A DNA stretch of 64,000 nucleotides from Candidatus Altimarinota bacterium (GCA_023231115.1 JALNWA010000003.1:1-64000), one strand, 5' to 3'; shown: positions 27,501 to 35,830, numbered from the stretch's first letter. Numbers and translations: made by a program. Notes: a model not told the origin generated them from the sequence alone.

Positions 27501-29469
27501 CCGCGCCACCGGCAGCTTTTAGGACAATTTTTACGTGCATCGGAACATTGTTTGAGCATGCTGTACCTGTGACAACAACAGCAGCAATCAACGATCCTTT
27601 GGAGAGATACCAAGCCCCGGTGTTGCGAAAAAGCGCCATTGAATCTGCCGGAAAACCACCCCAAGCACTATAATAAATACCTCCACGATGTGTACAATCC
27701 GTAAAAGTAACATCTGCTTCAATAACCAAATCAGCTAAAGTCCTGTCAAAAGTACTCACCGAACTTATTCCTCTGGTCATGTGTGTCAAATATTGCGTAC
27801 CTGTCGTTGAAAGGTTTTCATTTTGTACAACCTTAGTGGCTTCAGTATCATATTCTGTCCATTTACCAGTGTTGATAACTGTTCCGGCAAAATCATCTGA
27901 AAGAAGATAAATTGGTCCTGTTGCCGAGCTAAGGGTTGCGGTACCGGTTTCCGGTGCAACTGTTGAGATTGGAGTAACTTCAAATTTTATATATTGATTT
28001 ATGTCGCTTGAAGTAAGAACGTATGTAGAAGATGTCGCTCCTGAAATGGCGCGATAAGTACCACCAGAAGTCGCGGCACGAAGCCAGCGAAGGGTTGTCG
28101 CTCCTTGACTATCTCCATTAACATCTACAAAAGCATAACTGCCGGTTAATGTTTGCCCGACGTCTGCACGACCGGAAATTGTTACTGAAATTGCAGTTGG
28201 TACTGCTGGATCCCCTGAGCCACCCGGCGTTCCTGAGGCTGTACTTGAAAGATCTCCAGTCCCAAAACTACTAACGGCAGAAACCCTAAAATCATATTCT
28301 ACTGCATTTGTTAATCCGGTTACGACTGCGGACGTGGCCGTAGATGTTCCGTCATTAAATGTTGACCATGAAGACCCTGCGGTCGTTTTATATTCAACTA
28401 TATAATCGGTAATGGCCGATGACCCAACGCTTGTCGGAGCAGTCCAGCTTAGAGTCTCCAAGTTGTACCCCTGTGATGCTATTAACGCCGTTGGTACTCC
28501 TGGAACCGCTCTTGCATCTGTAATTGTTATGTTGTCAAAATTTATGTTAGAAGTAGACTCATATTGTTGGAAATTAATATTTTTATTATTCCAAGTATTT
28601 GGAGCTTGTGCCGCTGAGACAGTTGCACCCGGACTTGATTGATTATTTAAATAAACTTCCATTCCGCCGGCCGCGAGGTACACAAGTTTTACGTGGACCG
28701 GAACACCGTTCGCACATGTCCAATAAGCCGCATTTACACCGATATTATAAGTGTTATAAACATACAAATTTCCAACACCTGAAAGGCGGAAAAAGAACTG
28801 TGAACCCGCAGGAAGATTAGTACCATTGTCATAATAAATACCCCCTTGTCCAGAAGCACAATTCGAATAAGTTATATCAGTTTCAATAATTAAATTGTTG
28901 GTTGCACGATCAAAGGTTGATTGAGAAAAAATACCATTTGTACCGCGTGTATTATTTCCGATTGCGGTTAAAGAACCATTTTGTGAAACATTTGTTCCGG
29001 TTGAGTCCCTTTCTGTCCAGCGTGTTGTGGTATCAATCGTACTACCCGTAAAATCATCGGAAAGCAAATAAACCTGGCCTTTTGCTGAGCTAAGAGTCGC
29101 AGTCCCAGTTTCCGGTGCAACTGTCGCAACCGGAGTAACCTCAAATTTTATATATTGATTTAAATCGCTTGTGGTAAGGGTATATGTAGAAGCTGTTGCC
29201 CCTGCAATGGCACGATAAGTGCCACCAGAAGTCGCGGCGCGAAGCCAACGAAATGTTGTTGTGCCTTCGGGGTCAGCATCATCGTCTGCATATACATACG
29301 AGCCTGTTAAAGTTTGACCGACATCTGCACGGCCGGAAATACTGACAGAACCTGCTGTCGGTGCTGATAAAGCAAATGCGACTTGTGGCGTAAAAATCAA
29401 TGCGCACAACAAAACTGATAGAAAAATTTTAAAGCTTTTGAATCGTTTTGATATTTGTTTTTCAAACAT
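21565..29469 (-). CDS. Giant modular SLH-anchored surface protein with SGNH esterase domain
   Basis: The 2634 residues begin with a signal peptide (1-33, AFA|LS). A cassette repeated three times follows: an Ig-like unit (SGRADVGQTLTGSYV type), a LamG-like unit starting DDFTG and carrying KWTEYDTE, then one or two FN3 domains. A fourth Ig-like unit precedes an SGNH/GDSL hydrolase domain (about 1465-1660) with TGQSLAVG, HGEGDS and DNVHL catalytic blocks, as in sialate O-acetylesterases. More FN3 and beta domains, a run of 13 or so Ser, and three C-terminal SLH repeats complete it. Likely an adhesin or glycan-modifying surface protein. Internal cassettes are nearly identical in DNA. Confidence 0.93.
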   Translation of the reverse strand: MFEKQISKRFKSFKIFLSVLLCALIFTPQVAFALSAPTAGSVSISGRADVGQTLTGSYVYADDDADPEGTTTFRWLRAATSGGTYRAIAGATASTYTLTTSDLNQYIKFEVTPVATVAPETGTATLSSAKGQVYLLSDDFTGSTIDTTTRWTERDSTGTNVSQNGSLTAIGNNTRGTNGIFSQSTFDRATNNLIIETDITYSNCASGQGGIYYDNGTNLPAGSQFFFRLSGVGNLYVYNTYNIGVNAAYWTCANGVPVHVKLVYLAAGGMEVYLNNQSSPGATVSAAQAPNTWNNKNINFQQYESTSNINFDNITITDARAVPGVPTALIASQGYNLETLSWTAPTSVGSSAITDYIVEYKTTAGSSWSTFNDGTSTATSAVVTGLTNAVEYDFRVSAVSSFGTGDLSSTASGTPGGSGDPAVPTAISVTISGRADVGQTLTGSYAFVDVNGDSQGATTLRWLRAATSGGTYRAISGATSSTYVLTSSDINQYIKFEVTPISTVAPETGTATLSSATGPIYLLSDDFAGTVINTGKWTEYDTEATKVVQNENLSTTGTQYLTHMTRGISSVSTFDRTLADLVIEADVTFTDCTHRGGIYYSAWGGFPADSMALFRNTGAWYLSKGSLIAAVVVTGTACSNNVPMHVKIVLKAAGGAEAYLDNAVTPGGTLTAEQAPNTINNKNVNFSGTYDTAALIADNFLVYNSFSAPGAPTAFSATGQNGQVALSWTAPGSVGSSAITDYLIEYKTSAASAWTTFVHDASVETTATITGLANGTAYDFRVGAINSDKTGDAATASATPAATVTNQPTALSATGGDAQASLTWTAPSEIGGSAITDYTIEYKKGTDEYAAFTHDASVLTSITVTGLTNGLTYTFRVSAVNGQGTSAPSETTTGLPVSGTPTVPQASSVAVSGEQTVGSTLTGSYVYSDVNGNAEGTSIFQWQRSDTSGGTYKDIRGATSSTYILTNADLNKYIKFKVTPASVSAPTPGTAQSSSAVGAIGLLYDNFTGTTIATSKWTEYDTEGTKVVQNGNISVTGTHYLLHMTRGISSVNTYDRASADLVIEADVTFTDCSQRGGIYYSAWGGLPAESIALIRNSGGWILLKGGTSISTGVTGATCTNDVATHVKLVIKADGGAEAYLDNAVTPGGTLTAEQAPNTINNKNVNFSGTFDTGALIADNFIIYNSLSAPNAPTITTIYPGDTQATVLWDTPADDGSAVISDYIVEYKLSSALSWSTFNDGTSVSTRATVTGLTNLTAYDFRVFAVNSVGTGYPSDSSSATPDLAAPNPPTNVVATVGEWRVSLSWTASEDNGSDVTDYTIQYKKGSDSYVAFNDGISTDTSTIVTGLTNGLQYSFKITATNGFGTSGPSEIVLSTPVLVTAAAPTATSISTSGFQTLYEQLSGTYSYVDPNANAEGTTTFRWLRADSSGGTYSAIAGATSATYVLGPADSGKYIKFEVTAVSTVSPTTGTPTLSSAIGPIGVEMNYINHLLSTGQSLAVGLNGSPVLSSTQPYSNLMLSGTSLVPLVETSVETMGSAMANIITNLIAGNNYQVAVSNHGVSATGYIGLKQGTAPYANGMDQVTKAKAAATILGTPYRVIGVTVVHGEGDSISGGTASYEGWLRQWQIDYETDVKAITGQVGTIPLYTDQMSSQTGNNMATSGMPLAQLAAAENNPGKIILVGPKYQYPYVDNVHLTNQGYRMMGEYFGKVIKKVAVDRATWTPLSPSRIERSGNTIYAQFNVPVAPLVFDTTIVSARTNYGFEYSDSTSSASISSVELEGTDTVKVTLSATPTGSSQQLRYAYTGTAGSNPGPQNAGSAAGNLRDSDTTTALSGNILYNWTVHFGKDITTDIAVPVVSGVTSTIGSTTASFVWTTGEASSTIVDYGFTNAYGTSTTEADTTTRVTSHSASLSNLIACTTYHYRVRSKDFARNAGTSSDSTFTTSGCSGSAVVESETNSTITNGVGGTVELITGGTGLALTILSGSAGADANFQIKKVDDVAVIATTGVPSTYSLLGSHIYELKALSGVSTSITSFDIPITVDIYYSTEEVADLIESGLKIYRWNGTAWVQLSNCSVDTVANKVSCQTSNFSDFGLFGQDEVIAPTGIAVSGIQAAQITVTWTDNSDNETGFLVEKSTDGNTFTNFTTTSANVISTAVTGLSANTQYWFRVASTNGISNSAYSTTATGKYTLAVAPTSVSSSVTTTAISLNWSGGTASSYNVVKDSDSAVTGQSSSYTYSGLSCGTSYTFKVYGVNGESLVTTDFGTASASTSGCGGGVSTSSSSSSSSSSSSSRTVAAKSGVENSTNLIIAKNGLTFRADDANSTVLHPTLIVNTKINASILIPAETTLTFVDGKPFVGTIPVPTILQESELPKPLPEGLNYSNAIIVGLDEDIFFDKKITITLPISEDLDANNVKIYSYNERLNAYEMVGDGGKTSADGKFISAEISHLSVYVATSTSKNTFTDIIGHWAYDFVTQLYELGVIQGREPNKFVPEGNLTRAEAVKIGLLTYGYQLDADDFSSGFTDLDPQGWYLPYISKAKKEGFIVSGTKFRPDEPITRIDALVMLLKMADKQGPAEAAPFTDISQKSETAQYVNYAYSKGIIQGKAENKFDPLGTITRAEISKIVIKIKELQ
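22589..22624 (-). repeat. Tandem 9-bp repeat coding for a Ser linker
   Basis: Four exact copies of CTTGAAGAA (plus strand) encode consecutive Ser in the giant surface protein, just before its final beta domain and SLH repeats. The copy number changes linker length in steps of three residues without a frameshift. Confidence 0.85.
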
Positions 29470-29475
29470 GTTTTT

Positions 29476-29481
29476 ATCTTA
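29476..29481 (-). promoter_or_regulatory. Extended -10 element, leaderless geometry
   Basis: On the minus strand TGA-TAAGAT (TGn extended -10) is followed by exactly 6 nt and the ATG at 29469 of the giant surface gene. Confidence 0.5.
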
Positions 29482-29490
29482 TCAGAGACT

Positions 29491-31206
29491 TTACATCTCT
29501 TCAACAACTTCAACACCAAGTAATGCCAATCCATTTTTTAATATCTGACTCACTGATTGTGTGACTTGTAATCTGAATATTTTTTCCTTTTTGTTTTTCG
29601 CCGTCAATACCGGAACCGAGTTGTAAAAAGAATTAAATTTCTGCGCTAATTCGTATAGATATTGTGATAATAAATTTGGTTTGTATTCGTGTGCTGAAAA
29701 AATCAGCTGTTCTTTGAATTTTGGAATCATTCGTAAAATATGTGAAATTTTTTCTGCAATTTCATTTTTATTCTCGTCCGTTTTTACCGACACTTTAGCC
29801 GTTTTTGCCTTCCTCAAAATACTGTGCGCTCTTGCATAAGTGTACTGTAAATATGGTGCGCTATTTCCCTCCAATGAAAGCATTTTGTCCCAATCAAAAA
29901 CAATATCCGTCGATCTGTTTTGTGAAAGTATGTTGTATTTTACAGATCCGATTCCGACAATTTCTGCAATTTTATCTTTGTTTTTTAAATTCGGACTTTT
30001 TTCTTCTATTATTTTCTTTGCTCTTTTTATGGCTTCCTCAAGCACACTATCGAGCAATATAATATTTCCTTTTCGTGTACTCATTTGCATGTCTTCCATC
30101 CTCATTCTTCCAAAACTAACGTGAAAACCCTCATCTTTGTACCAAGAAAATCTTTTTGCAGTTTCAAAAAGTTGTTTAAAATACATGTTTTGCGCCATAT
30201 CCACGACATATAAAATTTTCTCCGGTTTCCAACGAGTTATTCGATATTTTAACGTGGTCATGTCTCTCGTTGAATATAATGTCGCCCCGTCTTTTTTTTG
30301 AACAACCATCGGCGACATATTTTCATCGTCGAATTTTGCGATGTATGAGCCCTCATCCCCTTCCACAAATATTTTTTTCTTTTTTCCTTCCTCGAGTAAT
30401 TCATCCATTTTGTCCTCGTAAAAACTTTCTCCCAATGTGTAATCAAATTTTATTCCTGAAAGTTTTTTGTATGTTTTATTCATATCTTTCAAACTTTCTT
30501 TTACAAACCATTCCCATAATTTTCTATTTTCTTTTTCCCCTTCTTCAAAATCTTTGAATTCCTTTCTTGCCGCGTCTTCAAGGCTTGGATCTTTTTCCGC
30601 AACTTCGTGAAATTTCACATAAAGTTTTAACATTTCGTTGATCGGATCTTTTTCCAAAATGGTTTTATTGCCCCATTTTTTGTATGCGTAAATCAATTTT
30701 CCAAACTGTGTCCCCCAATCTCCAATGTGATTTATTGAAATTGTTTTGTAACCAATCGCGTCCAAAATATTATTTAATGTTTGTCCTATTATTGTAGATA
30801 ATAAATGATGAACTCCGAGCGGTTTTGCTATATTTGGAGAACTATATTCGACGATTACAGTTTTCTTTTTCCCTTCATTTGATTTGCTATATTTTGCCTT
30901 CTCCTTGAGCACTTTCGCCATTTCGATTTTTAGATTTTTTTCTGAAATGAAAAAATTTATAAATCCCGGACCGGCTATTCCGACTTTTTCTATCAGCGTA
31001 TTTTTTGGAATATTTTTTACAATTTGTTCGGCAATTTCTCTGGGATTTTTTTGCATAATTTTCCCGAGTTTCATTGCAATATTTGTCGCATAATCTCCGT
31101 GTGAAAGATCGGATGGATATTGCACAGAAATTTCGTCTGAATTATTTTTCAGCGTTTTTTTAACAGCTTTTTCTAGGATAGATTTTATTTGTTCTTTTAT
31201 TGTCAT
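29491..31206 (-). CDS. argS: Arginyl-tRNA synthetase
   Basis: This class I synthetase has 571 residues, typical of ArgRS. It shows the N-terminal Add1 domain, the HIGH-like signature in SSPNIAKPLGVHHLLST, the INHIGDWGTQFG block, and MSTRKGN in place of KMSKS. The C-terminal anticodon-binding DALR domain ends LLGVEVVEEM. Its start lies 2 bp after the B3/B4-domain gene stop on the same strand, so they are cotranscribed. Confidence 0.97.
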   Translation of the reverse strand: MTIKEQIKSILEKAVKKTLKNNSDEISVQYPSDLSHGDYATNIAMKLGKIMQKNPREIAEQIVKNIPKNTLIEKVGIAGPGFINFFISEKNLKIEMAKVLKEKAKYSKSNEGKKKTVIVEYSSPNIAKPLGVHHLLSTIIGQTLNNILDAIGYKTISINHIGDWGTQFGKLIYAYKKWGNKTILEKDPINEMLKLYVKFHEVAEKDPSLEDAARKEFKDFEEGEKENRKLWEWFVKESLKDMNKTYKKLSGIKFDYTLGESFYEDKMDELLEEGKKKKIFVEGDEGSYIAKFDDENMSPMVVQKKDGATLYSTRDMTTLKYRITRWKPEKILYVVDMAQNMYFKQLFETAKRFSWYKDEGFHVSFGRMRMEDMQMSTRKGNIILLDSVLEEAIKRAKKIIEEKSPNLKNKDKIAEIVGIGSVKYNILSQNRSTDIVFDWDKMLSLEGNSAPYLQYTYARAHSILRKAKTAKVSVKTDENKNEIAEKISHILRMIPKFKEQLIFSAHEYKPNLLSQYLYELAQKFNSFYNSVPVLTAKNKKEKIFRLQVTQSVSQILKNGLALLGVEVVEEM

Positions 31207-31208
31207 TT

Positions 31209-31982
31209 TTATATTTTTAAGAAGTAGGCCTTTTCTTGCATTGGGATTTTGGAATCATCCGCAGTCCGCCTACCTTCCACACCCAAATCAACTGATGGAT
31301 TTTCAGGTGTAAGAATATATTCTTCTATTTCCCCGCCTATATATTTTATTATGTTCATGCCCATTTCTCTCAAGATTTCGCCAAATTTATCAAGATGCAT
31401 ATTACTCAAATCTTCGACCAAAAACATCGCATTCGCTGTTCGCATTGTGATTTTTGTTCTTTCACATTCGCGATAATTCCAATATCTCTGCACTATTCCG
31501 CCTTTATCCATGTATGAAACTTCGCCTTCCGTTGCGTTATAAACCTCTATTGAATTTGCAGGGCGAAATGGCTCGCCGCCCTTTGTGTAGACCAAATTCA
31601 AATCACCATAAAACCAATCGATATCTTTTGCTCGAACGGGAAGCAAATATTTCAAATTGAAATATCTTGAAATGTCTTCGAGCGAAGTTTTGTGTACAAC
31701 CTCCTCTCCGTTTTTGGCTTTCGAAAGCAGTTTTGCGACGATGTGCTGATGTTTTAACGGAGAAATTCCAAACATTCCGAACGCCTCATCCCATGCTTTT
31801 ATGTATGGTTCTTCATGTATTTCTTTATTTTCAAATTCTTTTTGACGTTGTGCCCAAATGCCACGAAGAAGGCTTTGTATATAGGAAATTCGCCTATTGT
31901 TATTTACATTTCTTATGATAATTACTCCTACTTTCAAACCCGTATATTGTTTGAAGATATTTTCGTCTATGTTTAAATTCAT
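31209..31982 (-). CDS. B3/B4 tRNA-binding-domain protein (PheRS beta-like editing fold)
   Basis: The 257 residues match the stand-alone B3/4 domain family related to the editing domain of PheRS beta: SPLKHQHIVAKLL-type and RYFNLKYLLPVRAKDIDWFYGDL are recognisable. A role in clearing mischarged tRNA or free amino acids is plausible but unproven. Tight linkage to argS (2 bp) supports a translation-quality function. ATG at 31982. Confidence 0.85.
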   Translation of the reverse strand: MNLNIDENIFKQYTGLKVGVIIIRNVNNNRRISYIQSLLRGIWAQRQKEFENKEIHEEPYIKAWDEAFGMFGISPLKHQHIVAKLLSKAKNGEEVVHKTSLEDISRYFNLKYLLPVRAKDIDWFYGDLNLVYTKGGEPFRPANSIEVYNATEGEVSYMDKGGIVQRYWNYRECERTKITMRTANAMFLVEDLSNMHLDKFGEILREMGMNIIKYIGGEIEEYILTPENPSVDLGVEGRRTADDSKIPMQEKAYFLKI

Positions 31983-32024
31983 GTTGTCATTTTTATTTCT
32001 TAGGACATTCTAATGAAAAGGGGG

Positions 32025-32053
32025 TTGATAAATCCAGCGTTTTTTGCTATAAT
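32025..32053 (+). promoter_or_regulatory. Strong promoter of the FN3/Ig surface protein gene
   Basis: TTGATA (32025-32030), 17-bp spacer, TATAAT (32048-32053) with a TGC extended -10. The leader to 32086 is A/C-rich (aaaaaataacaaaaacaaaa), with no Shine-Dalgarno site. Confidence 0.8.
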
Positions 32054-32086
32054 TCCCTGATAAGTAAAAAAATAACAAAAACAAAA

Positions 32087-33562
32087 ATGAAGAACGTACT
32101 CTCAAAACTATCAGCATCACTGGCTATTCTTGTGACTCTTATGAGCTTTACAGCTTTTGCGGCGGTGGATAAAGATTCGCCAAGCGACGTCATCGGCGTC
32201 AAGGGAATTGCACTGAACGGAGGCGCAAAAATCTCTTGGGGTAGTGCTACCGACAATGTGAAAGTGGCCGGATATCAAGTGCACTATGACGTAAAGTCTG
32301 TGGAAAATCCTGGAGAAAAATATGCTTTTATCAAAGATGCCGGCAATGTACTTACCTACAATGTTACAGGGCTTGAAAATGGTAAAAAATATTATTTTTC
32401 AGTAATTGCCTATGATGAGGCAAAAAATGAGAGCGTAAACTGGGGAGCGCCTGAAGTATCGGTTACTCCTGCGGCAGATGCTCCTGAAGCGAAGGACGAA
32501 ACAGCTCCACAAGTTTCAAAAGCTACCGCAATGAATAAAGAACAAGTAAAAGTTGTTTTCTCTGAAGCTATAGATTTACCGACAGAAACTCCTGAGGATG
32601 CTTTTCAAATTGAAGATGAAGACCTTCTTGAGCCTTTGGCTATTTTGAAGGCTGAAATGGACATCGAAGACAAGGAAAATAAAACTGTCATTCTTACAAC
32701 TGCGCCACAAACAGAAAAATCAATTTATAAACTTACTGCAGGAATAGATATTGAAGATGCATTTGGAAACCCTATAATCAGCGGAACATCCGATACTGCC
32801 GAATTTGAAGGAAGTGGTGCGGACAAAGTTGCCGCTGACACACAAGTTCCAGAAGTTGTGAAAGTTGAGCCAATGGACAACACTCACGTTATTGTCAATT
32901 TCAATGAAACTATAGTTTTAGGTATTGATCCTTCTCAAAATTTCAATATCGTTGAGGCCGCAGATGCTACGAAGCAATTGCAGGTTTTAGGTGTTGAACT
33001 TGGAAAAAATACTGATGGAATTACAGATGCTTCAGCTATTATTACTACTTCCGCTCAATCTGAAACAAAATATGCCGTTTCTGTTCTTGGAATAAAAGAC
33101 AGCGATGGTAATGAAATCAGTGCCGCAAAGGCAACAGGTGAATTTACAGGCGTTACAGAGGCTACTGTTCCTGTTAACACAGATGATATTTTACCTCCAA
33201 AAGATATTGCTAAACTTATGGCAGATTATGTTTTTGAAGCAGGTAAATATACAGTAAATCTTTCATGGGAAAATCCTATGGAAAATGAAAAAGACACAAA
33301 AGAACAACTCGTTTATATGAGTGAAGACAGTGGCACAAGCTACGCAAAGAAAGCGAGCCTTGAATCTACTGCAACAAAGTATTCGGTAAAAGATCTTATT
33401 GCCGGAGAATATTGGTTTAAAATCACTCAAAAAGATGCCGCTGGAAATGAAAGTGAAGGTATCGTAAAGAAAGTGACTTTGGCTGAGACAGGCCCTGGAC
33501 TTCTTGGACTTATAGCTTTGTCTGTCGGTCTTGGAAGAATTGTTACAAAAAGGAAAAAATAA
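32087..33562 (+). CDS. Secreted FN3 / Ig-like surface protein with C-terminal anchor
   Basis: The 491 residues have a signal peptide (1-23, TAFAA), an FN3 domain (about 30-130), two SbsA-like Ig domains (about 140-245 and 255-365) and a second FN3-like domain (about 375-460). The end is GPGLLGLIALSVGLGRIVTKRKK, a membrane helix with a basic tail like a sortase-type or other C-terminal sorting signal, but without LPXTG. Ig domains of this kind occur in S-layer and adhesion proteins. A strong promoter implies abundant expression. A 26-bp inverted repeat follows the stop. Confidence 0.88.
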   Translation: MKNVLSKLSASLAILVTLMSFTAFAAVDKDSPSDVIGVKGIALNGGAKISWGSATDNVKVAGYQVHYDVKSVENPGEKYAFIKDAGNVLTYNVTGLENGKKYYFSVIAYDEAKNESVNWGAPEVSVTPAADAPEAKDETAPQVSKATAMNKEQVKVVFSEAIDLPTETPEDAFQIEDEDLLEPLAILKAEMDIEDKENKTVILTTAPQTEKSIYKLTAGIDIEDAFGNPIISGTSDTAEFEGSGADKVAADTQVPEVVKVEPMDNTHVIVNFNETIVLGIDPSQNFNIVEAADATKQLQVLGVELGKNTDGITDASAIITTSAQSETKYAVSVLGIKDSDGNEISAAKATGEFTGVTEATVPVNTDDILPPKDIAKLMADYVFEAGKYTVNLSWENPMENEKDTKEQLVYMSEDSGTSYAKKASLESTATKYSVKDLIAGEYWFKITQKDAAGNESEGIVKKVTLAETGPGLLGLIALSVGLGRIVTKRKK

Positions 33563-33571
33563 TTTTAAACA

Positions 33572-33673
33572 GTTTACTTCGAAATATTCCTTTGAACTTA
33601 AGCTTCTTTTCTTTGTTCACAATCTTTTTATGAACTAAACGCAATGCGTTCAAAGAAATATTTCGAAATAAAC
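33572..33673. repeat. Long inverted repeat, 26-bp arms
   Basis: Arms 33572-33597 and 33648-33673 match at 24 of 26 positions. Both mismatches become G-U pairs if the minus strand is transcribed. A 50-bp spacer contains a smaller inverted repeat (GTTCA/TGAAC). It starts 10 bp after the surface protein stop. No T-run follows. It could be a terminator, a structured RNA or a miniature mobile element relic. Confidence 0.65.
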
Positions 33674-33728
33674 CTGTCACTTTATAAATATTTTAACTTT
33701 TTTTAATAAAAATTTAATATCACTCGTA

Positions 33729-33734
33729 TAGAAT
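33729..33734 (+). promoter_or_regulatory. -10 element, leaderless geometry
   Basis: TAGAAT is followed by exactly 6 nt and then the ATG at 33741. No convincing -35 is seen. Confidence 0.5.
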
Positions 33735-33740
33735 GCGGGC

Positions 33741-34580
33741 ATGTTTTTTATAAAAATTTTAAAGTGGCTTAAGAAAAATGCATTGCAAATAGTCTTTTTA
33801 GGCGCTTTGTCATGCGGTGTTTTCGTTTTGGATTTACCGGACGGAAAATTTCATTTGTATTTTTTTGATGTCGGGCAGGGAGACAGCGTGTTCATTAAAA
33901 CGCCTGAGAATAAACATATTTTGATAGACGGCGGACCAAATAATGCTGTTTCAAAAGAACTGTCAGACACTATGTCTTTCTTTGATAGAACCATCGACTT
34001 GATGGTGCTTACTCACCCCCATTTGGATCACGTTAAAGGGCTTATAAATGTGCTAAAAAGCTATGATATTAAAAGGGTTATGGCTACTTTTGTGATTTAT
34101 AAAAGCACCGGTTATACAGATTTTTTGAAAGCTGTAAAAGATGAAGGGGCTGAGATTTTTGTTGCTGACAGTTTGACCGATTTTGATTTTGGAGATGTTT
34201 TTGTTGACACTCTTTATCCTTTTTCGAAAATCAACGGACAAACTTTTAAAGATGTCAATGATTCATCGATTGCGATGAAAATTATCTACAAAGATAAAGC
34301 TGTTTTTGTTGGTGGAGATATTGGAAAAAGTATAGAAAAAAAGATTTCGGAAAAATATTCGGACATAAAGTCAGATGTTTTAAAAATTTCTCATCATGGT
34401 AGCAAAAATTCTTCGAGCGATGCTTTTATCAAGGATGTAAGCCCCAAAATCGCCGTCATAAGTTGTGGCAAAAACAATTCATATCATTTTCCGACCGATA
34501 TTGTTTTGGATACATTAAAAAAATATGGAGTGAAAATTTATCAAACTGATTTAGATGGAAAAGTTGAAATAGTTTTTTAA
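33741..34580 (+). CDS. ComEC/Rec2-type metallo-beta-lactamase-fold hydrolase
   Basis: The 279-residue protein has one N-terminal membrane anchor (about 12-31), then the MBL-fold domain found at the C-terminus of the competence channel ComEC. Metal ligands: THPHLDH (92-97), GGD near 193, and SHHGSKNSSS. Stand-alone forms are probably nucleases or phosphodiesterases acting outside the membrane. No ComEC channel helices are present in this gene. The stop overlaps the convergent murA by 4 bp. Confidence 0.92.
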   Translation: MFFIKILKWLKKNALQIVFLGALSCGVFVLDLPDGKFHLYFFDVGQGDSVFIKTPENKHILIDGGPNNAVSKELSDTMSFFDRTIDLMVLTHPHLDHVKGLINVLKSYDIKRVMATFVIYKSTGYTDFLKAVKDEGAEIFVADSLTDFDFGDVFVDTLYPFSKINGQTFKDVNDSSIAMKIIYKDKAVFVGGDIGKSIEKKISEKYSDIKSDVLKISHHGSKNSSSDAFIKDVSPKIAVISCGKNNSYHFPTDIVLDTLKKYGVKIYQTDLDGKVEIVF

Positions 34581-35830
34581 ACTCTTTCTATTTCCGCTCC
34601 AAGTTTTTGAAGTTTTTCTTCGATTTTTTCGTAACCTCTGTCGATGTAATTTATATTTGAGATTTCAGTTTCGCCTTTCGCAACCAGCGCGGCTATCACC
34701 ATTGCGGCCCCCGCTCTTATATCGCAACTTGCGATTTGCATGCCTTGAAGAAGTGTTGGACCTGAAATTAAAGCCTGATGAGGGTTTAAAAGATTTATTT
34801 TTGCGCCCATTTTTTCGAGTTCGAAAATGTAATTTAATCTTCCTTCAAATAATGTTTCAAAAATTTTGCTAACACCATGTGCTTGCGTCAAAAGCACTGC
34901 AAATGGAGCTTGCAGATCTGTTGGGAAACTTGGAAAAACTGCTGTTCTAAGCGTTTTTACGGAGTTTAATTTTTCCGCAGGATTTATTCTCACACTGTCT
35001 TTTCCTGTAATTAAAGGCACACCTACTTCTCCCAATTTTTGCCAAAGGCTATCCAAGTCGTTTGGATTAAATCCTTTTATCAAAACACTGCCTCCTGTCG
35101 CCGCTGTAGCTATAGCCAATGTTCCGGCTTCCAAATAATCTCCTGTAATTTTGTATTTTATTTTTTTTAATTTTTTAACCCCTTTTATTTTTAGGACATT
35201 TGTTCCAATTCCTTTTATTTTTGCGCCTCTTTTGTTTAGGAATTCACATAAATCTTGTACATGCGGCTCGCATGCGGCAAGTCTGATTTCCGTTTCACCC
35301 TGCGCCAAAACCGATGCCATTATCGCGTTTTCTGTTGCAGTCACACTAAGTTCGGGCAGAATTATTTTTGAACCTTTTAACATTTTACATTCTATATTTA
35401 GTCCTTGCTGATCGTCGATAACTTCACATCCAAGTTCTTTGAAAGCGTGTGTATGCGCATCTACAGACCTTTTTCCAAGCACGCATCCTCCAGGAAATCT
35501 CATTTTTACTTTTCCTGTCCTTGGCAAAAGTCCTCCTAAAATCAAAATTGATGCACGCATTTTTACAACCATTTCATTTGGTATTTCCTGATCTGAAACT
35601 TTTGACGGATCTATTTCCAAAACATTTTTTTCAAATGATGTTTTTGCCCCAAGCGCCGTGATTATTTTAATCATCGACCTGACATCTTCGATGTCCGGAA
35701 CATTTTCGAGAATCACTTTTTCTTTCGACAAAAGTGACGCGCAAATTATCGGAAGCGCCGCGTTTTTTGATCCGCTCACAAGCACTTCACCTTGAAGTTT
35801 TTTGCCTCCTTTTATTACAAAATTAGCCAT
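34577..35830 (-). CDS. murA: UDP-N-acetylglucosamine 1-carboxyvinyltransferase
   Basis: MurA transfers enolpyruvate from PEP to UDP-GlcNAc, the first committed step of peptidoglycan synthesis. It has 417 residues, full length. Lys22 of SGSKNAALP and the catalytic loop PGGCVLGKRSVD, with the active-site Cys that fosfomycin alkylates, are both present. A TATAAT lies 9 nt before the ATG on the minus strand. With murI and the L,D-transpeptidase it shows the cell makes its own wall. Confidence 0.97.
   Translation of the reverse strand: MANFVIKGGKKLQGEVLVSGSKNAALPIICASLLSKEKVILENVPDIEDVRSMIKIITALGAKTSFEKNVLEIDPSKVSDQEIPNEMVVKMRASILILGGLLPRTGKVKMRFPGGCVLGKRSVDAHTHAFKELGCEVIDDQQGLNIECKMLKGSKIILPELSVTATENAIMASVLAQGETEIRLAACEPHVQDLCEFLNKRGAKIKGIGTNVLKIKGVKKLKKIKYKITGDYLEAGTLAIATAATGGSVLIKGFNPNDLDSLWQKLGEVGVPLITGKDSVRINPAEKLNSVKTLRTAVFPSFPTDLQAPFAVLLTQAHGVSKIFETLFEGRLNYIFELEKMGAKINLLNPHQALISGPTLLQGMQIASCDIRAGAAMVIAALVAKGETEISNINYIDRGYEKIEEKLQKLGAEIERV

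Noticed and set aside
21565..29469. Long repeated blocks that might be a CRISPR or tandem-repeat array
   Set aside because: The repeats are protein modules in one open frame with lengths of several hundred bases; there are no short uniform repeats with unique spacers.
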